The position numbers and the translations under genes are program-made. Below the pieces are notes generated by a model. It had not been told where the DNA came from. It did not search any database and saw nothing but the letters and a program-made list of their open reading frames with translations. This document shows, in pieces, positions 1-11,930 of a stretch of DNA of 64,000 bases. How positions within the stretch are numbered: position 1 is the stretch's first letter; each line of letters starts with the position of its first letter. This DNA is from Populus alba (taxonomy: Eukaryota; Streptophyta; Magnoliopsida; Malpighiales; Salicaceae): the NCBI RefSeq assembly GCF_005239225.2, contig NC_133296.1, forward strand, positions 7,192,001-7,256,000. The letters are read 5' to 3'.

Positions 1-430
1 ACTCAGGATGTCTGGAGACCTAACTCCATTGAAACAATAGAATCTCCATCGATGATTTAAACGTTGATGTTATTGTCCTGACAGCCTCAATGTTTATAAA
101 CCTGAAATTAAATAAAATTAATAAAATATTAATTAGTTGTTCATAAATTATGTTATAAGTGTTGTGTGTGTGTGTAAAACTAAAACCTAAACAAATTTAC
201 GTTTAGAGGTCATCCTTCCATTGTGTCTGGTACTTGCAGGTGAATTGACTCCGCTATGAAGGTACACCGTCTTTGCACTACGAAACCACACTAGAAGAGG
301 CAGCATCACAAGTTGGCACAGATGCCTCGCCATGATCAGCACCTAAGGAGATGTCCTCCTCCAGCTAGAAGAACTAATTGTTACCGTCTGCTGACGACAT
401 GCTGTAGATTTCATTTGACACATCTACATA
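1..430 (-). pseudogene. CACTA second-ORF (Ptta/En/Spm TNP1-like) fragment
   Basis: Positions 1-430 are colinear with 57800-58220, the matching part of a second copy of the element. In the 57760-57910 copy the minus strand reads a segment ending with W-R-S-Y-I-D-T-W-F-D-K-F. This resembles the tryptophan-rich stretch of the plant Ptta/En/Spm transposase-associated ORF. An intron-like AT-rich gap follows at about 100-200, and a second coding-like block covers 200-430. No open frame survives here. The assignment rests on homology between the two copies and on my memory of the family. Confidence 0.5.
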
Positions 431-718
431 AATGTATACGAATAATTACACAATTAACTTTGATTATTTAAAAAAAATTCGGTAACACCTCCTCTATACT
501 AGAGACTACCCACAGTTTTCACACCTGCAATCTTTACAATAACCGCAATCCAATTGACTCCAGCAACATCATATATACAACCTAACATCTATAGAAATTT
601 AATCATTTAAAAAAATTCAACAGCACTTTCCTTATATTAGAGACTACCCATAGTTTTCATACCTACAAATATTGATAATTACACAAATATTGCAAAATCA
701 ACTCTATACAACCTAACA

Positions 719-2463
719 CATGGTTGTCAAACTCGCGAGTTGACTCGTAAAATCGTACGATTTTACGAGTCAACTCATATATACCGTATGAAATCGGGTA
801 ATAAACTCGAAAATTAGCAAACTCAATCAAACTCGGTCAACTCGGTTAAAATCGGTCAAACTAGGTGAACTCGGTCCGAGTTTACCGAGTTTGAAAAAAT
901 TAACAAAAACTACGGACTTCTCAGTCCTCTCCTCTCCACTTTCCAATCTCCATCCCATTTGTCTCAAAGAAAATTCCTCTTTCCCCAAATCTCACATTCT
1001 CTGATTCTCAAATCTCAACCTTAGCATAAGCAACTAACACCAGCAATGCCTTCCACTCTTTTTCTTTCTCTCAAAACACCATTTTTTTTTTTATTTTCTT
1101 TATCTTTCATCTGATTGTCTCTGCCTCTCCGATCTCCAGTCTCTACTTTCTCAGCTGGTTTTGTTTGCCACTGTAAATGAAGCAACAATTGTGCCTTACT
1201 ACCTTTAATTAGTGCCCAGGTTTGCTTGCTAAATCCTCTTATTCTCTATCATTTTTTATTATACAAAAGAGGGGTAATTGTTCTTCTCTTCGTGATTTAT
1301 TTCCTGAACAAGACAAGAACCATTAAAAATTCAAAATTATGTTGTTGCTGATTTTAATGTGGCCTTTGCCACTCCTATCTCCTTGTAATGGCAATCTCTA
1401 TATATATAATTTTTCAAGTGACCTTGCATGGATGATTGGATTTGCAGACCTGTGCCTTTGTATTCCAAGCATTTGTAAGAATGTCTGAGTGAACCATCAT
1501 ATAAGAACGCACACCATACATTTACTTGATATAATTTTTAACAATCTTTTCTTTATTTCTTTTGATAAACCTTTAGCATTTTGGTCCTAGAACACAATGT
1601 AGGTAGTGTAAAATTGTTTAAGAATGGTGCAGTGACAAGGAGAAAGCATGCACTTATGATAAAGTGTAAGACGACAATGAGCAAGGAGAGATATTTGGTT
1701 GACTGCACATTAAATTTGGTTGATTGTATTTGCTTAGCTAAGAAAATCATTTAATATTAGATAATCAAAATTATTCATCAACTTTGAAGTTATATAATGT
1801 CTGTACAAATGGAATCACATGCATTAAGTTTTCTCATTTTCTTACTTATGAATGCTCGAGCAATGCATGATCTTTTCAATTATGCATTTGTTGAACCTGA
1901 AATTTATGGTATACTTCTCAATTCCCACTAGAAGGGCAGAGCATGAAATGAATGCTCAATACTGTCCTGAATTTTGATTGCTTTCTATATTAGCATATCT
2001 AAGATGAAGAAACATACTCCTTCCAACTTCCATCTCTCGAGGTTCCTGTGTCCAGCCATGAAACTGGAGAGTTGAACTAGATTATTCACACTAGGCCAAG
2101 AACATTCTGTAGCATGCCATCCAGGGCAAGACATTGGGATTCAAATGACATGTGATCCACATTAGTTCCTGATGTGCTATAGGAAAAATAAAGGGAAGTT
2201 AAATTCCTTTCAACTCAATGGTGCCTGAGATGATTTATTGAGAATTTGCATTGGAGCCTGAGATGATTTAAATGAATTTTTATTTGAATTATGTATTTTA
2301 AAATGCTTAAACTATGTATGAATTTTTATTTCAACTATGTATTTTAAGGTGCTTGAATTATGTATGAAAAAAAATTTCCTTGCGATTTTACGATCCGTTT
2401 TTACGATCCGAGTTTATTTTGTATTTTCCATGCCGTGTCAAAAATGTGTTTTTGACAACCTTG
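719..2463. mobile_element. Non-autonomous hAT-type transposon
   Basis: The element is 1745 bp and is flanked by the exact 8-bp direct repeat ACCTAACA (711-718 and 2464-2471). Its ends are CATGGTTGTCAAA on the left and, as reverse complement, CAAGGTTGTCAAA on the right, so 12 of 13 positions match. An 8-bp duplication with CA-starting short TIRs is the hAT signature. The left subterminal region (725-895) is full of ACTCGG/TCGGTCAAACT-type motifs, and ACGATCC motifs recur near 2390-2415. The interior looks like untranslated and intron sequence without a transposase. It sits inside the CACTA element. Confidence 0.9.
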
Positions 2464-2619
2464 ACCTAACATATACAACCTAACATCTATAGGAATTCAA
2501 CATCTATATATTTTCAACTAATATCAATAAAAATTCATAAATAGCAATTAAAATTAATCAAAATAATAAAAAAAAACATAACAAACAATAATGTCCTAAA
2601 TTAAAATAAACTAATTAAA

Positions 2620-3060
2620 TTTAATTCTATATTTCAATTAACATTTAAAATATAAATTCAACAATAACAATTATGGCAATACAAACAATAATATCCTAAA
2701 ATTAAGATAAACTAATTAAATTAAATTATATATTTCAATTAACATTTTAAACATAAATTCAACAATAACAATTATGGCAATACAAACAATAAATATAAAT
2801 TCAACAATAACAATTATGGCAATACAAACAATAATATCCTAAAATTAAGATAAATTAATTAAATTAAATTATATATTTCAATTAACATTTTAAACATAAA
2901 TTCAACAATAACAATTATGGCAATACAAACAATAATATCATAAAATTAAGAAAAACTAATTAAATTTAATTTTATATTTCAATTAACATTTTAAACATCA
3001 ATTCAACAATAACATTCTTTATTATGGCAATACAAACAATAATATCATAAAATTAATAAA
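2620..3060. repeat. AT-rich tandem repeat, about 101-bp unit, inside CACTA
   Basis: The landmark TTATGGCAATACAAAC recurs at about 2671, 2772, 2814, 2915 and 3022. Spacings are 101, 42, 101 and 107 bp, so there are roughly four units, one of them partial. Units share the blocks AATTCAACAATAACAATTATGG and TATTTCAATTAACATTTTAAA (each quoted in part). There is no coding signal. Confidence 0.85.
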
Positions 3061-3331
3061 TAAAAAGAAAAAAACTAAAGAACACTATACAAAACATCCT
3101 AAACACAAAACAAACAATACACAAAACAAAAGAGAAAGGTTCAAGTCAGATTTTTATGCTAGATAATATGCAATTAGGGGGGGTTTGGACGTTATCTAGG
3201 CTAAAGCAAAAGAAAATAGAAAACTATCAAACGAAATTTAATAAAATCAGAAAAATATCAAGAGAACAAACCTTGGTCGCAAGCACACATCCACCTATAG
3301 AAATAAGAACTGATTTGGGGGAGTTAGTTCT

Positions 3332-4492
3332 GTGCAGAAGCTTGTCATTCTTTCAGCCTCCGGCTTCAGCGAAGGGCAGTTTCCTTTTACATACCTTGGA
3401 GTCCCACTTAGCCTGCACAGGCTGCTTGCTAGCCAATTCACCCCGCTTCTGCAAGACCTGCACTCGTCAATCCAAGGCTGGATGGGTAGATATCTTACTT
3501 ATGCAGGGAGATTGGAGCTTCTCCGATCGGTTTTATTTGGGAAGGTCCAGTTCTGGTTAAATATCTTCCCTGTCCCTGCTAGTGTGCTGAAGCAAATTAT
3601 CAGTATTTGCAGGAACTTCCTCTGGACTGGCGATGCCTGTCGGGGTTCCTCCGCCATTGTCGCCTGGAAGAATGTCTGTCTCCCTAAAAACGAGGGAGGT
3701 CTGGGTTTGTTTGATCTCCAAGCCCGCAACCGTAGTTTTCTCAGCAAGCAGCTATGGAATATTCATCTTAAATCGGACTCGGTTTGGATTCGTTGGATTC
3801 ACCATTTTTATTTGAGCACTGACTCCGTCTGGTCGGTCCAGGTGCATCACTCTTCGTCCCCCTTGTGGAAAGCCATCATCACAGTTCGGGAGGTTATCTC
3901 TCAACATTGTGGGGGCTCAGAGGTGGAGAGTGTCTCTATGATGAGAAACTGGTCTAATTCTGCAGGTCCTTTTCTTGCCCATGCATATGATTTCTTCAGG
4001 CCGGCTGGTCCAACGGTCCCATGGGGACGGGTTGTCTGGGAGCGGTGGTCACTTCCAAAATACAGCTTTATATTATGGCTGGCGACCCTGGGCAAACTTA
4101 AAACTTGAGACAGGTTGTGGTTCATCCCGTTTGATCCCTCCTGTGCCTTCTGTCGGTGTGAAGCCGAGTCCCATGCTCATTTGTTCTTCGCATGTAACTG
4201 GACAGGCAGGTTGTGGGACAGGATAAAAGTTTGGCTTCGCATTGGCAGGAGGATGTCGTCCATCTCCAGTGCACTTCGGGGGCTTTATCCCAAGAGGTCC
4301 AATCTTGTCTCACGGATGCGTAGGGTGTCCTTGGGAATCACTGTATATCTTATCTGGGAAGAAAGAAACAAACGGATTTTTGATGATAAATCCAGAGAAG
4401 TTGAAGCCATGTTTAGGAGGTTCCAAATTTTGTTTTATACCGTGTTCTACTTTCATGAAAAGGACCGCCTCCAGTTGGTTCCAATTCATTAG
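3332..4492 (+). pseudogene. LINE ORF2 C-terminal fragment (post-RT region plus zinc-finger domain)
   Basis: This non-LTR retrotransposon ORF is 5'-truncated. It starts after the RT core with FTYLGVPLS, the usual post-catalytic landmark. The segments QFWLNIFPVPASVL and NEGGLGLFDL follow. A zinc-finger RT-associated domain comes next, with WSLPKYSFILWLA, then C-x2-C and H-x3-F-x2-C spacing (CAFCRCEAESHAHLFFAC). The frame runs through except for one stop at 4108, where T-stop-D-R-L-W-F replaces T-R-D-R-L-W-F; CGA to TGA would explain it. It cannot retrotranspose. Confidence 0.88.
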
Positions 4493-4889
4493 CTCCATGC
4501 GGGGTTGTGTTCTATTTGAAGTAGCCCGCTGGGATCAATATGAAGAGGCAGAATTATTTTTGCTCATTTTCTCGTGGCTGGTTTGGGTGTATGCTGCTGC
4601 ATGGGCAATGCATGGGTGGGTCCAAGCGAGTTTTCCTTGGCAAATTTTTGGAGCAGATTCGTCTAGTGAGTGCATGGTTCATGCAAACATGGATTTAATC
4701 TGGATGGGTGGGAGAATTTGATTGGCCTCCCCTGTTATGATGAAGGCCTTTGCTTTCTTCATTGTGATGATGAAACTTCCCTGTCTATGATGATGAAATA
4801 TGGTCAGCAGGCTAAAGAATTAATTTGTTAGGCTTGATTTTGGGTGGGTGTCTTTGTCATACTGCTCCCGCGGGGTCCCTGCGTGGATT

Positions 4890-5115
4890 CATTCAAGGTT
4901 GGCTGCGTTTTTTTGGCTGCATCTTGTGGCTGGTTCAGTGATGCGTGGCTGTCTACGACTGGATGGATAGCTTCCGGGTGGCCCTTCATTTCTTTATGCA
5001 TTTTATTCCAATGCTGGCTGCGTTGCTTGGCTGCATCCCGTGGCTGGTTTCTATGGTGTGTGGCTGTCTTGGATTGGTTGGCCCCTTCAATTCTGTTTGC
5101 ATATATGTCATTCGG
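4890..5115 (+). repeat. Tandem duplication in the LINE 3' UTR
   Basis: Two adjacent units of about 112 bp start at about 4898 and 5010. Both contain GGCTGCGTT, TTGGCTGCATC, GTGGCTGGTT and TGTGGCTGTCT-like blocks in the same order, with point differences. This lies 3' of the ORF, so it is untranslated. Confidence 0.7.
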
Positions 5116-6827
5116 CTGGTTTGGCTGGGTTGGCTGAAGCTTTCATCAATGCTGCCGGTGGTTGGGTTCTTCACTTCAATAGGCTGGTTCCCTCATGTCC
5201 TGCATGTTATTGGCTGGGTATGGGCGCCTCTCTTGGTTGCTGTTCAGGCCTGATTAGGCTTGCTCATTTGTTGGTTTTGGGTGGTTATTGTTCTGCTGGT
5301 TTTGTTTAAGGGAGTCTGTTCCCTTTTCGGGTTTATTTGCTGGTTTAATCAGCTTCGCCTGTACATACTATGTTCACTGCTGGTCTCCAGCTTGTAATGC
5401 AAGCTCGCCTTGCTCTTTTTGATCAATATATTTCTTACATTTGACCCAAAAAAAAAAAAAGAACTGATCATGGAAACGAAATATCAATTTATATTTTGAA
5501 TATTTATCTCTTCTTAACATTAGTTAGTTAACGGATCCGCCATATAACTAACCCTAACCATCAAACAACCACATTGTATACACTAGTAATTTAATTCAGT
5601 GGCAGCTTTAAGAACTAGATAAGTTTATTAATTAATAAAACATAATTGTCCGCAGTTTATGTTTGATTTGATTGAATGTTCTCCCTAAGATTAATAACGT
5701 AGATCCACCACAATTATTAAACTCAGTTGCTTCACAAGTTCATATACCACAACTCCAGTTTTGATATCAAACTTAGCAATAGATTGTCTACAATAAAAAC
5801 TTAGAGTCCGCTCTAACAATTAAAATAAACAATCATACGAAAAATAAGCATATGAGAAGAAACATATTCATCATATAAACTGAAAAGAAAAGTAAAATAA
5901 ATATCATAATTCTTAAAATCCGAAGGTTTCCATGTCCTTGCAACCAAGAAAACAAGTTTAGTCTTGCATGTTTATTGAATAACTAATCAAAAAGATGGAA
6001 GAATGCATGATTTAGGGTTTCTTAGAGGAAGGGGGCGTTTTTCTCTTGTTGGCTGGTTGTCCCCCCTTCTCTTCTCTCATTCTTTTTATATGCTAGGAAA
6101 CCCTAATCTCTATTTTACAAAATAGTCCTCCCTTGAGTAGACAGTTTACATTTAAGTAGTTTAATAACTATTTTCCTAAATAAGGAGAATAGCTTTGCAT
6201 GAAATCTTCAAGCTTTGACTTAGAGGAGCTAAATTGCTGAAATAAAAACTTGGATGTCGGTTTAGATGCTTCAGAACATAATTTGAACTCGTTTCTTCAC
6301 GAAACCTGTTTGTTGGCAAAATTAAGTTGTCATCTTTGAAAAAATCATATCTCCCTCATATGACATCGTTTTTGGCTGAAATTTGGAGGGTTTATATTTC
6401 TTTTAGTCAGGAATCCAACAATATTGAGTTTGCATCAATTGGACTTCTGTAGCTCCAGATATTCAAGTTGGAATGACCGAAAGTCAACACTAGTAGATTG
6501 CGAGATTTGACTTTAAAAGCTGCGATTTCCATGCTCTTCCTTAGTTTATTGTCTTGCCTTAGATGTCCAGAAAGGTATGGATGTTAGCTTTTTAATGCCA
6601 CTGGAATCACTTCATTTTGACCTTTAGAACTCACGCTCTGCACAAAACATCAACTGAAGGTCAAATATGCCAATTACCTCCAGTTTACTCCTTTTTGCAT
6701 CTTTCATCCAAAAGTGCCTTCAAAACATTAAAAAAAAAAAAAAGAATATCAAGGCATTTTATATATAAAACATATGCAAAACACTAGTTAAATGTGAGTA
6801 AAACTATCGAATAATATGGTTGCATCA

Positions 6828-8090
6828 GCCAACAAAGAAATCCTTTCTATTCTTTTTATACCTATGATTGGGTGACAAGAAACGACGGTGACAGTCAAAA
6901 AAGAAAGCTTTACCCCTGTTTGTTAGCATAAATGCCTTGTTGTTCTCCATACAATATGAACATGCTAGTTTTTCATGCGTGCTCCAACCAGAAATCATTC
7001 TATAAGCTGGGAAATTATTGATAGTCCACATAAAAGTCATTCTCATAACAAAATTTTATTTCCTCGAGATGTCATAAGTTAAAGCTCCAGAGGACCACAA
7101 CTACGTCAACTCATTAATCAACGGTCAAAGACAAACATCTATATTCCATCCTAGACTGCTCGTACCTGGCATGACCATAGATAAAAACATGAACTCTGGC
7201 CTCATACACATCCCCGATGGCAAGTTATAAGCCGTCAATATAACTAGCCAACAAGAATAAGGAGCAACAAATGACCCAAATGGGTTGAATCTGTATGTAC
7301 ACAACCCAAGATACACGCTCCTTGATTCAACTGAAAAGTGAGGATGCACACTATTAAAGTGTTTCTAGGCTTCGTCATCATAAGGATGCATCATCACTCC
7401 ATCAACCACATGATGTGATTGGTGCCATGTCATGTGCTCAGCAGTTCTTGGTAACATGAATAACCTCTGCAGTCTAGGTGTGATTGGAAAGTATCTAAAT
7501 TTTTTATATGCCACGAGAGTCTTTCCTCTACCAGTTATAGGTTTGTAATGGGAATGCCCACAAGTCATACACTCGGTCAGCTCAGTATTTTCAAGGTAGT
7601 ATAACATGCAGAAGTTAGGGCATATGTCAATTTTTTGGTATCCTAAACCGAGGGTTTCATCATGGACTTGGCAACATAGAAGTTCTCTTTCAACCTCTTC
7701 CCTTTAGGTAAAATGCTTTTCACCTATTCAATAATCTTATCATAACCATCCTCACTTAACCCGTGATATGACTTGATAGTGAACACATGTGCTATGGTCG
7801 ATAATTTAATATGGTTCGTGCAACCATCCCATAATAGATCATTAGAATCTTTCAACAGATCAAAAAACCTTGCTACATCTGCCTTAGGTTCTCCTTCTAT
7901 GATTGGACATTCACTGACATTACTTTCATTCATTCTCATTGCATCCATAACCATATTCTTGTAAGGATTACTGTTGTCTTTTCCAACTTCATACATGTTG
8001 CTAGTACTAGAAGTTGACCCAACCACCCTTTCTACCATGCTCTCATTAGGAACAAATAGTTCCCCGTGTGCATACCAAAATATTGGTTTG
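6828..8090 (-). pseudogene. CACTA transposase TNP2, N-terminal half, frameshifted
   Basis: Read from 8090 downward, the minus strand gives VPNESMVERVVGSTSS and then WDGCTNHIKLSTIAHVFTIK (8038-7724). The next block has TECMTCGHSHYKP and YFPITPRLQRLFML-RTAEHMTWH (7607-7365). Then comes LGLCTYRFNPFGS with YSCW-VI-TAYNLP (7349-7125). The last has MWTINNFPAYRMISGWST with ACSYCMENNKAF and FDCHRRF (7046-6825). These are the ordered signatures of plant Tnp2 transposases. Blocks lie in shifted frames with stops between them, for example after KIIE at 7724. The catalytic C-terminal half is missing because the sequence breaks at the inserted LTR. Confidence 0.9.
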
Positions 8091-8639
8091 CACCAACATT
8101 ATCCAACAAAATAAAAAACACTTATGTTAAATATTCATTATCAATTATCAACTATCAACATCCATATAAATTTATACATATATAAATTTATGGAAATCAC
8201 AACTTCACAATAGAATTAATAAAAATTAAAATGGATCTGTTAAACAAGCTATTATTTATTTCAGCACAACACATCTAATTCGGTATAATTCAAACAAAGT
8301 TTCAACAATTTACAAAAAAATATAATTTGACAAAATCTAAAACAAACTATAACAACTACAAAATTATACATTCATACTGCAAGTTTTTTTTACAAATAAC
8401 AATCAAACAAGTACATACGTTAAAAAAAAACATATACTAAAAAAAATTCACATTCAAATGTTAAAACTAAAAAGGATAAATTTACTTAGAAAAAATGATA
8501 AAATCCACAAGAACGGATGTTGTGACCACGTACAAAAATATAAGAAACTTGAGTGTTTGTGTTAAGAAGAGGGGGAGAGTTGGGATGGGTGGTTGGTTGC
8601 AGTTTGGGAGGGGAGAGGTGGGATGGGGAAGAAGAAGGA
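8091..8639. other. CACTA 5' leader region, AT-rich, no gene
   Basis: This is the spacer between the TNP2 start and the subterminal repeats. It is A-rich and low in complexity up to about 8500. A G-rich stretch follows (8565-8640) that, read on the minus strand, is a CT-rich leader-like segment. No ORF here has support. Confidence 0.5.
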
Positions 8640-9060
8640 GAAATAGAGTGTCAACAGAGTGGGTATATATCGACTGTTACCGATGGAATCATCGACAGAC
8701 AAGTTTCATTGGTATACCCATCGGTGAGTCCGCCGGTGACTATGCCATAGCACTGTACAGAGATCCCGATCTGAATCCCTCAATCATTCTGTCGATAACA
8801 TCATCTAGAAAAAATCCATGTCATCACACCATTGCAACTTTCCAAAAAATATATATAATCCGTCGGTGATACGATCGGTATATACCGACAGAGTATATAC
8901 TAACAAAGTCTGTCGGTATATACCAACCATATCACCAACGGATATTTTTTGTCGGTATATACCGACAGAATTCAAAACGAAATTATTTCCGTCAGTAAAA
9001 ATCACCGATAAAAAAATTCTATCGGTAATTCCGTTAGTTTTCGCTGATTTTTTGGTAGTG
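8640..9060 (-). repeat. CACTA terminal and subterminal repeat region
   Basis: The region is dense in variants of CCGTCGGT, ACCGATGG and the palindromic block GTCGGTATATACCGAC. That block occurs at about 8870-8892 and 8950-8970, with further partial copies. It ends in TTTTTTGGTAGTG at 9060, the inverted CACTA terminus. Such subterminal arrays bind the element-encoded DNA-binding protein in En/Spm elements. Confidence 0.85.
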
Positions 9061-10680
9061 GATTGGGTAGTTACATGTATTATTATTTTATTTATATAAT
9101 AAATATTTATGATTAATAAATACTTAATTTATTTTTAATATTCAAATTAATGAATTTAATATTTAATTTATAAATAGTTAGTTAGGTCTTTGCAACACAA
9201 AAAACTATACAAGTCACAAAATAAAAAATTTGCACTCTAGATATAGTAATCTCTCTCACCTAAATAGGAATTTAGATGATTTTTTACTAGTGGTTCGTAT
9301 GAATTAAACATTAAAAACTAGATAATTTGATGGTTTGTGGTTCACTTGTTTAGCCTTTACAAAATTATTCAAAACTGATGAAGATCATATTTTCAAATAA
9401 TAAATTTTTAAATAATTCTAGATTTATTTAGCATAATTTTAAAAACTCTTAAATAATTTTCTTTTATTATTTTTAATCCGTGTATAAAATTTCAGAAACC
9501 ATCACAGTTTTTCACAACACTTTTCAATGTGAAACTCATTGTACGCGCTTAATGTGAAAGCCATGGATAGGCAATTTGTTTTTCATAAATTTGGTTGGTG
9601 TGAATGTGTTGACGTGGTATACCATGTCTTTTCTTAATTTACTTATGTATTTAAATAAATATTGTAACATTACCTTTCATTTGATTTGAAAAGAACTTCT
9701 GTGGATAATGTCACTCTATCCAAAAAAACGTTTTCTGTACATATTATATTTTTCTTTCACAATTTTAAAAAAAAATTGAAATTCTTTTATTAATGAAAAT
9801 TAAAAATAAAATTAAAATTAAAAAAATTATTAGCTTTCTTAGAGGATCAATCAGGCCAGCAAAGTGTGCAACAAGTTTTGATGTGCGGTAGCCGATAGAG
9901 AATTATTGATGAAATAATTAATAAAAAAATAAATTTTGATCTATAGTACCATAAGAAATTGGTGATGGAATTACTTCTTCATCAATAATTACCTACAGAA
10001 TGACAGAAAACAATTGGTACGAATTGAAGAAACTAAATTTAATTATTGTTTAGTATTACAATTTTTTAAAATTTTAAAAAGTTTTAAATTAATATTTTTT
10101 TAGTATTCTTCTTATTATTTTAATGTGTTAATATTAAAAATAAAAATTAAAAAAATATTATTTTCAAACATAAAATATTTTTAAAAATACATCTAATGTG
10201 TATATATAATTCTTTTAATATTTAAGAATGAAAAATTTGTTACTGCAAGTATTACAACAAATGGATTTGTGGCTGCTGATTCCATATAAAAAAAATAATT
10301 TTTTTTTTTCTTTTTTTTGGCTTCTCTAAAAATTCAAGATTTTCTCTCCTTCTCTCTGATCTCTTCTCGCTTCTCCAAGAATTTTAAAATCTTGATTAAG
10401 CGAAACTTCGTTTCTTCGTTTCTCTTCAATTTGATCGATCACATGCAGCTTGGAGAGATCTGCATCATATGAGTTTGGAATTGAATCTCCATCATCGATC
10501 TACTATACTACCAGAGAAAGATTAGATCTATCTAGGACATTGTAAAATCCTTGTACAGTATAAAATGAAATTTAAAAAAAAAATATTTAAATAATTAGTA
10601 ATTATACTTGGTATAAGAAAAAATGATATAATAAAGCAAATATATTAATTGTTATAATGTTTAAAATATAATATTTTTAA
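9061..10680. other. AT-rich intergenic DNA, no gene seen
   Basis: I find no supported coding sequence. A short imperfect inverted repeat (ATTATTGATGAA near 9902 and TTCATCAATAAT near 9980) and a CT-rich stretch at 10330-10450 stand out. Both may be transposon leftovers, but I cannot place them in a family. Confidence 0.45.
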
Positions 10681-11215
10681 TGAAAGGATAATAATTATAC
10701 TGAGAAACTAATCATTAAAAATTAAGTCAAACTATTTATAACTTTTTAAATATTTGAGGGATCATAACATGTTGGTAAATATTATACTTGATTTTCAATT
10801 AATTTATTGAATTGTTAATAAATTAAATTATTTAATTTATTTAATTCTATTTTATTTAAGATTGTGATTTATATTTGGACTAACATATTAGAAACTTCAT
10901 GAGTTACATGTATTTAAAATATTTGGTCAGAAATTAAACTTTGATGATTAATCAAGTCACACCTGGTTAATCATTCTAACTAGTGGTTGTTATAATGTGA
11001 CCTATTATGTTTTATAATATGTTGGTCTTAATATAAATCATAATTCTAAATAAAATAAGATTGAATAATTTAATTTATTGTCAATTCAATGATTAAATAA
11101 TTTATATTTGAAGATCAAGTACAATATATAATAATCTGTTATGATCACTCAAATATTAAAAATATTATAACTTATGTTTAAGATCAAAGCATAACATTCT
11201 TTATATAAGATAATT
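10680..11215. repeat. Large imperfect inverted (fold-back) repeat
   Basis: The reverse complement of about 11005-11200 aligns along 10725-10940. Both arms read AATATTTGAG(G/T)GATCATAACA, then a TACTTGATxTTCAA block, TTAATTTATT-type AT stretches, ATTTATATT and finally ACATATTA. The arms are about 200 bp with many mismatches, separated by about 70-100 bp. A third diverged copy lies at 14810-15035. This is probably a non-autonomous element or a terminal repeat family. Confidence 0.7.
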
Positions 11216-11930
11216 TAGTGATCTCAAGTCTAAGGATTACTTGCATAACTAGCATGTAAGTCTTTCCATAAATATAGGTGATCTCTTTATATGAAATTAT
11301 ATTGTGGGTTAGTTTAATATACATGTTATTTGACAAAAACCTATATATTAGTTCCATGAATTTTATCTTTACTTTAGATTTATTAATCAAATATAAATAA
11401 ATATTAAAGATAAAGAAAGTCTTTAGTGATAATAAATATGTTTTAAATGAATAAAATCAGTGTTACATATAACCAATTAATTGGTTACAAAACATATTCA
11501 CTAACACAACGATCCCTCTCTCCTGAAAGAGTTTTAGGAGATTTATCATAAGTGGTTTTTATAAATTATTATTAGAGGCCAAAAACTTAGATTACATATG
11601 ATTTGCAATAACTTACCTTAAGAAGTTAATCAAGTCTCAAAGAGAATATTTAATTTTTATGTAATTTTTATAAAAACCTTTAAAAAGTATAGATTGTCTA
11701 ATGAGAGTCTTTAAATCTTTAAATAAATTGTATTTATTATTTTCCTATATATAAAAATTTCAAAAAAGACCCAACATCTTGTTGGTTGGCTCTTTAAAAA
11801 TAATCATGTTGAATTGAATGTGCGTTTATATGCTTTATGAAGGTGTAACTATAAAAACCATAAGGTCAGCAATTATATAGACTTTGTTTTCTATGTGAGA
11901 GGAAAAGGAATGGAAAACGAACAGAAACTA
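11216..11930. other. AT-rich DNA, no gene seen
   Basis: No coding signal is visible. The block at 11385-11520 (AAATAAATATTAA, then ATAATAAATATxTT, then CAATTAATTGG) resembles 56155-56280. It is probably another dispersed repeat. Confidence 0.4.

Larger units (their letters stand above)
3315..5460 (+). mobile_element. 5'-truncated L1-type LINE with poly(A) and target-site duplication
   Basis: The insertion is bounded by AAGAACTGAT on both sides (3305-3314 and 5459-5468, the second overlapping the A-tail) and ends in a run of about 13 A (5448-5460). These marks indicate target-primed reverse transcription. The body holds the C-terminal end of a reverse transcriptase ORF (3332-4492) and about 950 bp of 3' UTR. 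The GC content is clearly higher than that of the host DNA. Endonuclease and the RT catalytic core are absent, as expected for 5' truncation. Confidence 0.9.
3133..6827 (-). repeat. Truncated Athila-type LTR, minus strand, split by a LINE
   Basis: The reverse complement of 5461-6827 and then 3133-3314 is colinear with the 3' LTR at 44313-45750. The LTR start TGATGCAACCAT is the complement of 6816-6827. It has the same AATACCTTGAT block and the same AAACCCCCC stretch near its far end. Homology stops near 3133, about 100 bp short of the expected LTR end. No 5-bp duplication is found (the right flank is GCCAA at 6828). It is therefore a truncated LTR remnant rather than a clean solo LTR. The LINE (3315-5460) is inserted in it. 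Confidence 0.8.
1..9060 (-). mobile_element. Nested, decayed CACTA (En/Spm) DNA transposon; left end outside window
   Basis: A minus-strand CACTA element explains the frame of this region. Its 5' terminus is at 9060, where the plus strand ends in TTTTTTGGTAGTG, the complement of a CACTACC-type terminal inverted repeat. Subterminal repeats follow (8640-9060), then a TNP2-type transposase remnant (8090 to 6828). Positions 1-710 and 2472-3130 match the same family copy at 57790-58540. The element is split by a hAT insertion and by an Athila-type LTR holding a LINE. TNP2 stops exactly at the LTR edge (6828) and does not resume on the other side, so part of the CACTA was deleted. The 3' terminus lies left of the window. 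Confidence 0.75.

Noticed and set aside
3133..6827. A clean solo LTR with target duplication
   Set aside because: The LTR end is missing by about 100 bp on the left and no matching 5-bp repeat is present.
8495..8869. 124-codon frame in the CACTA end
   Set aside because: It overlaps subterminal repeats, so it is a chance frame.
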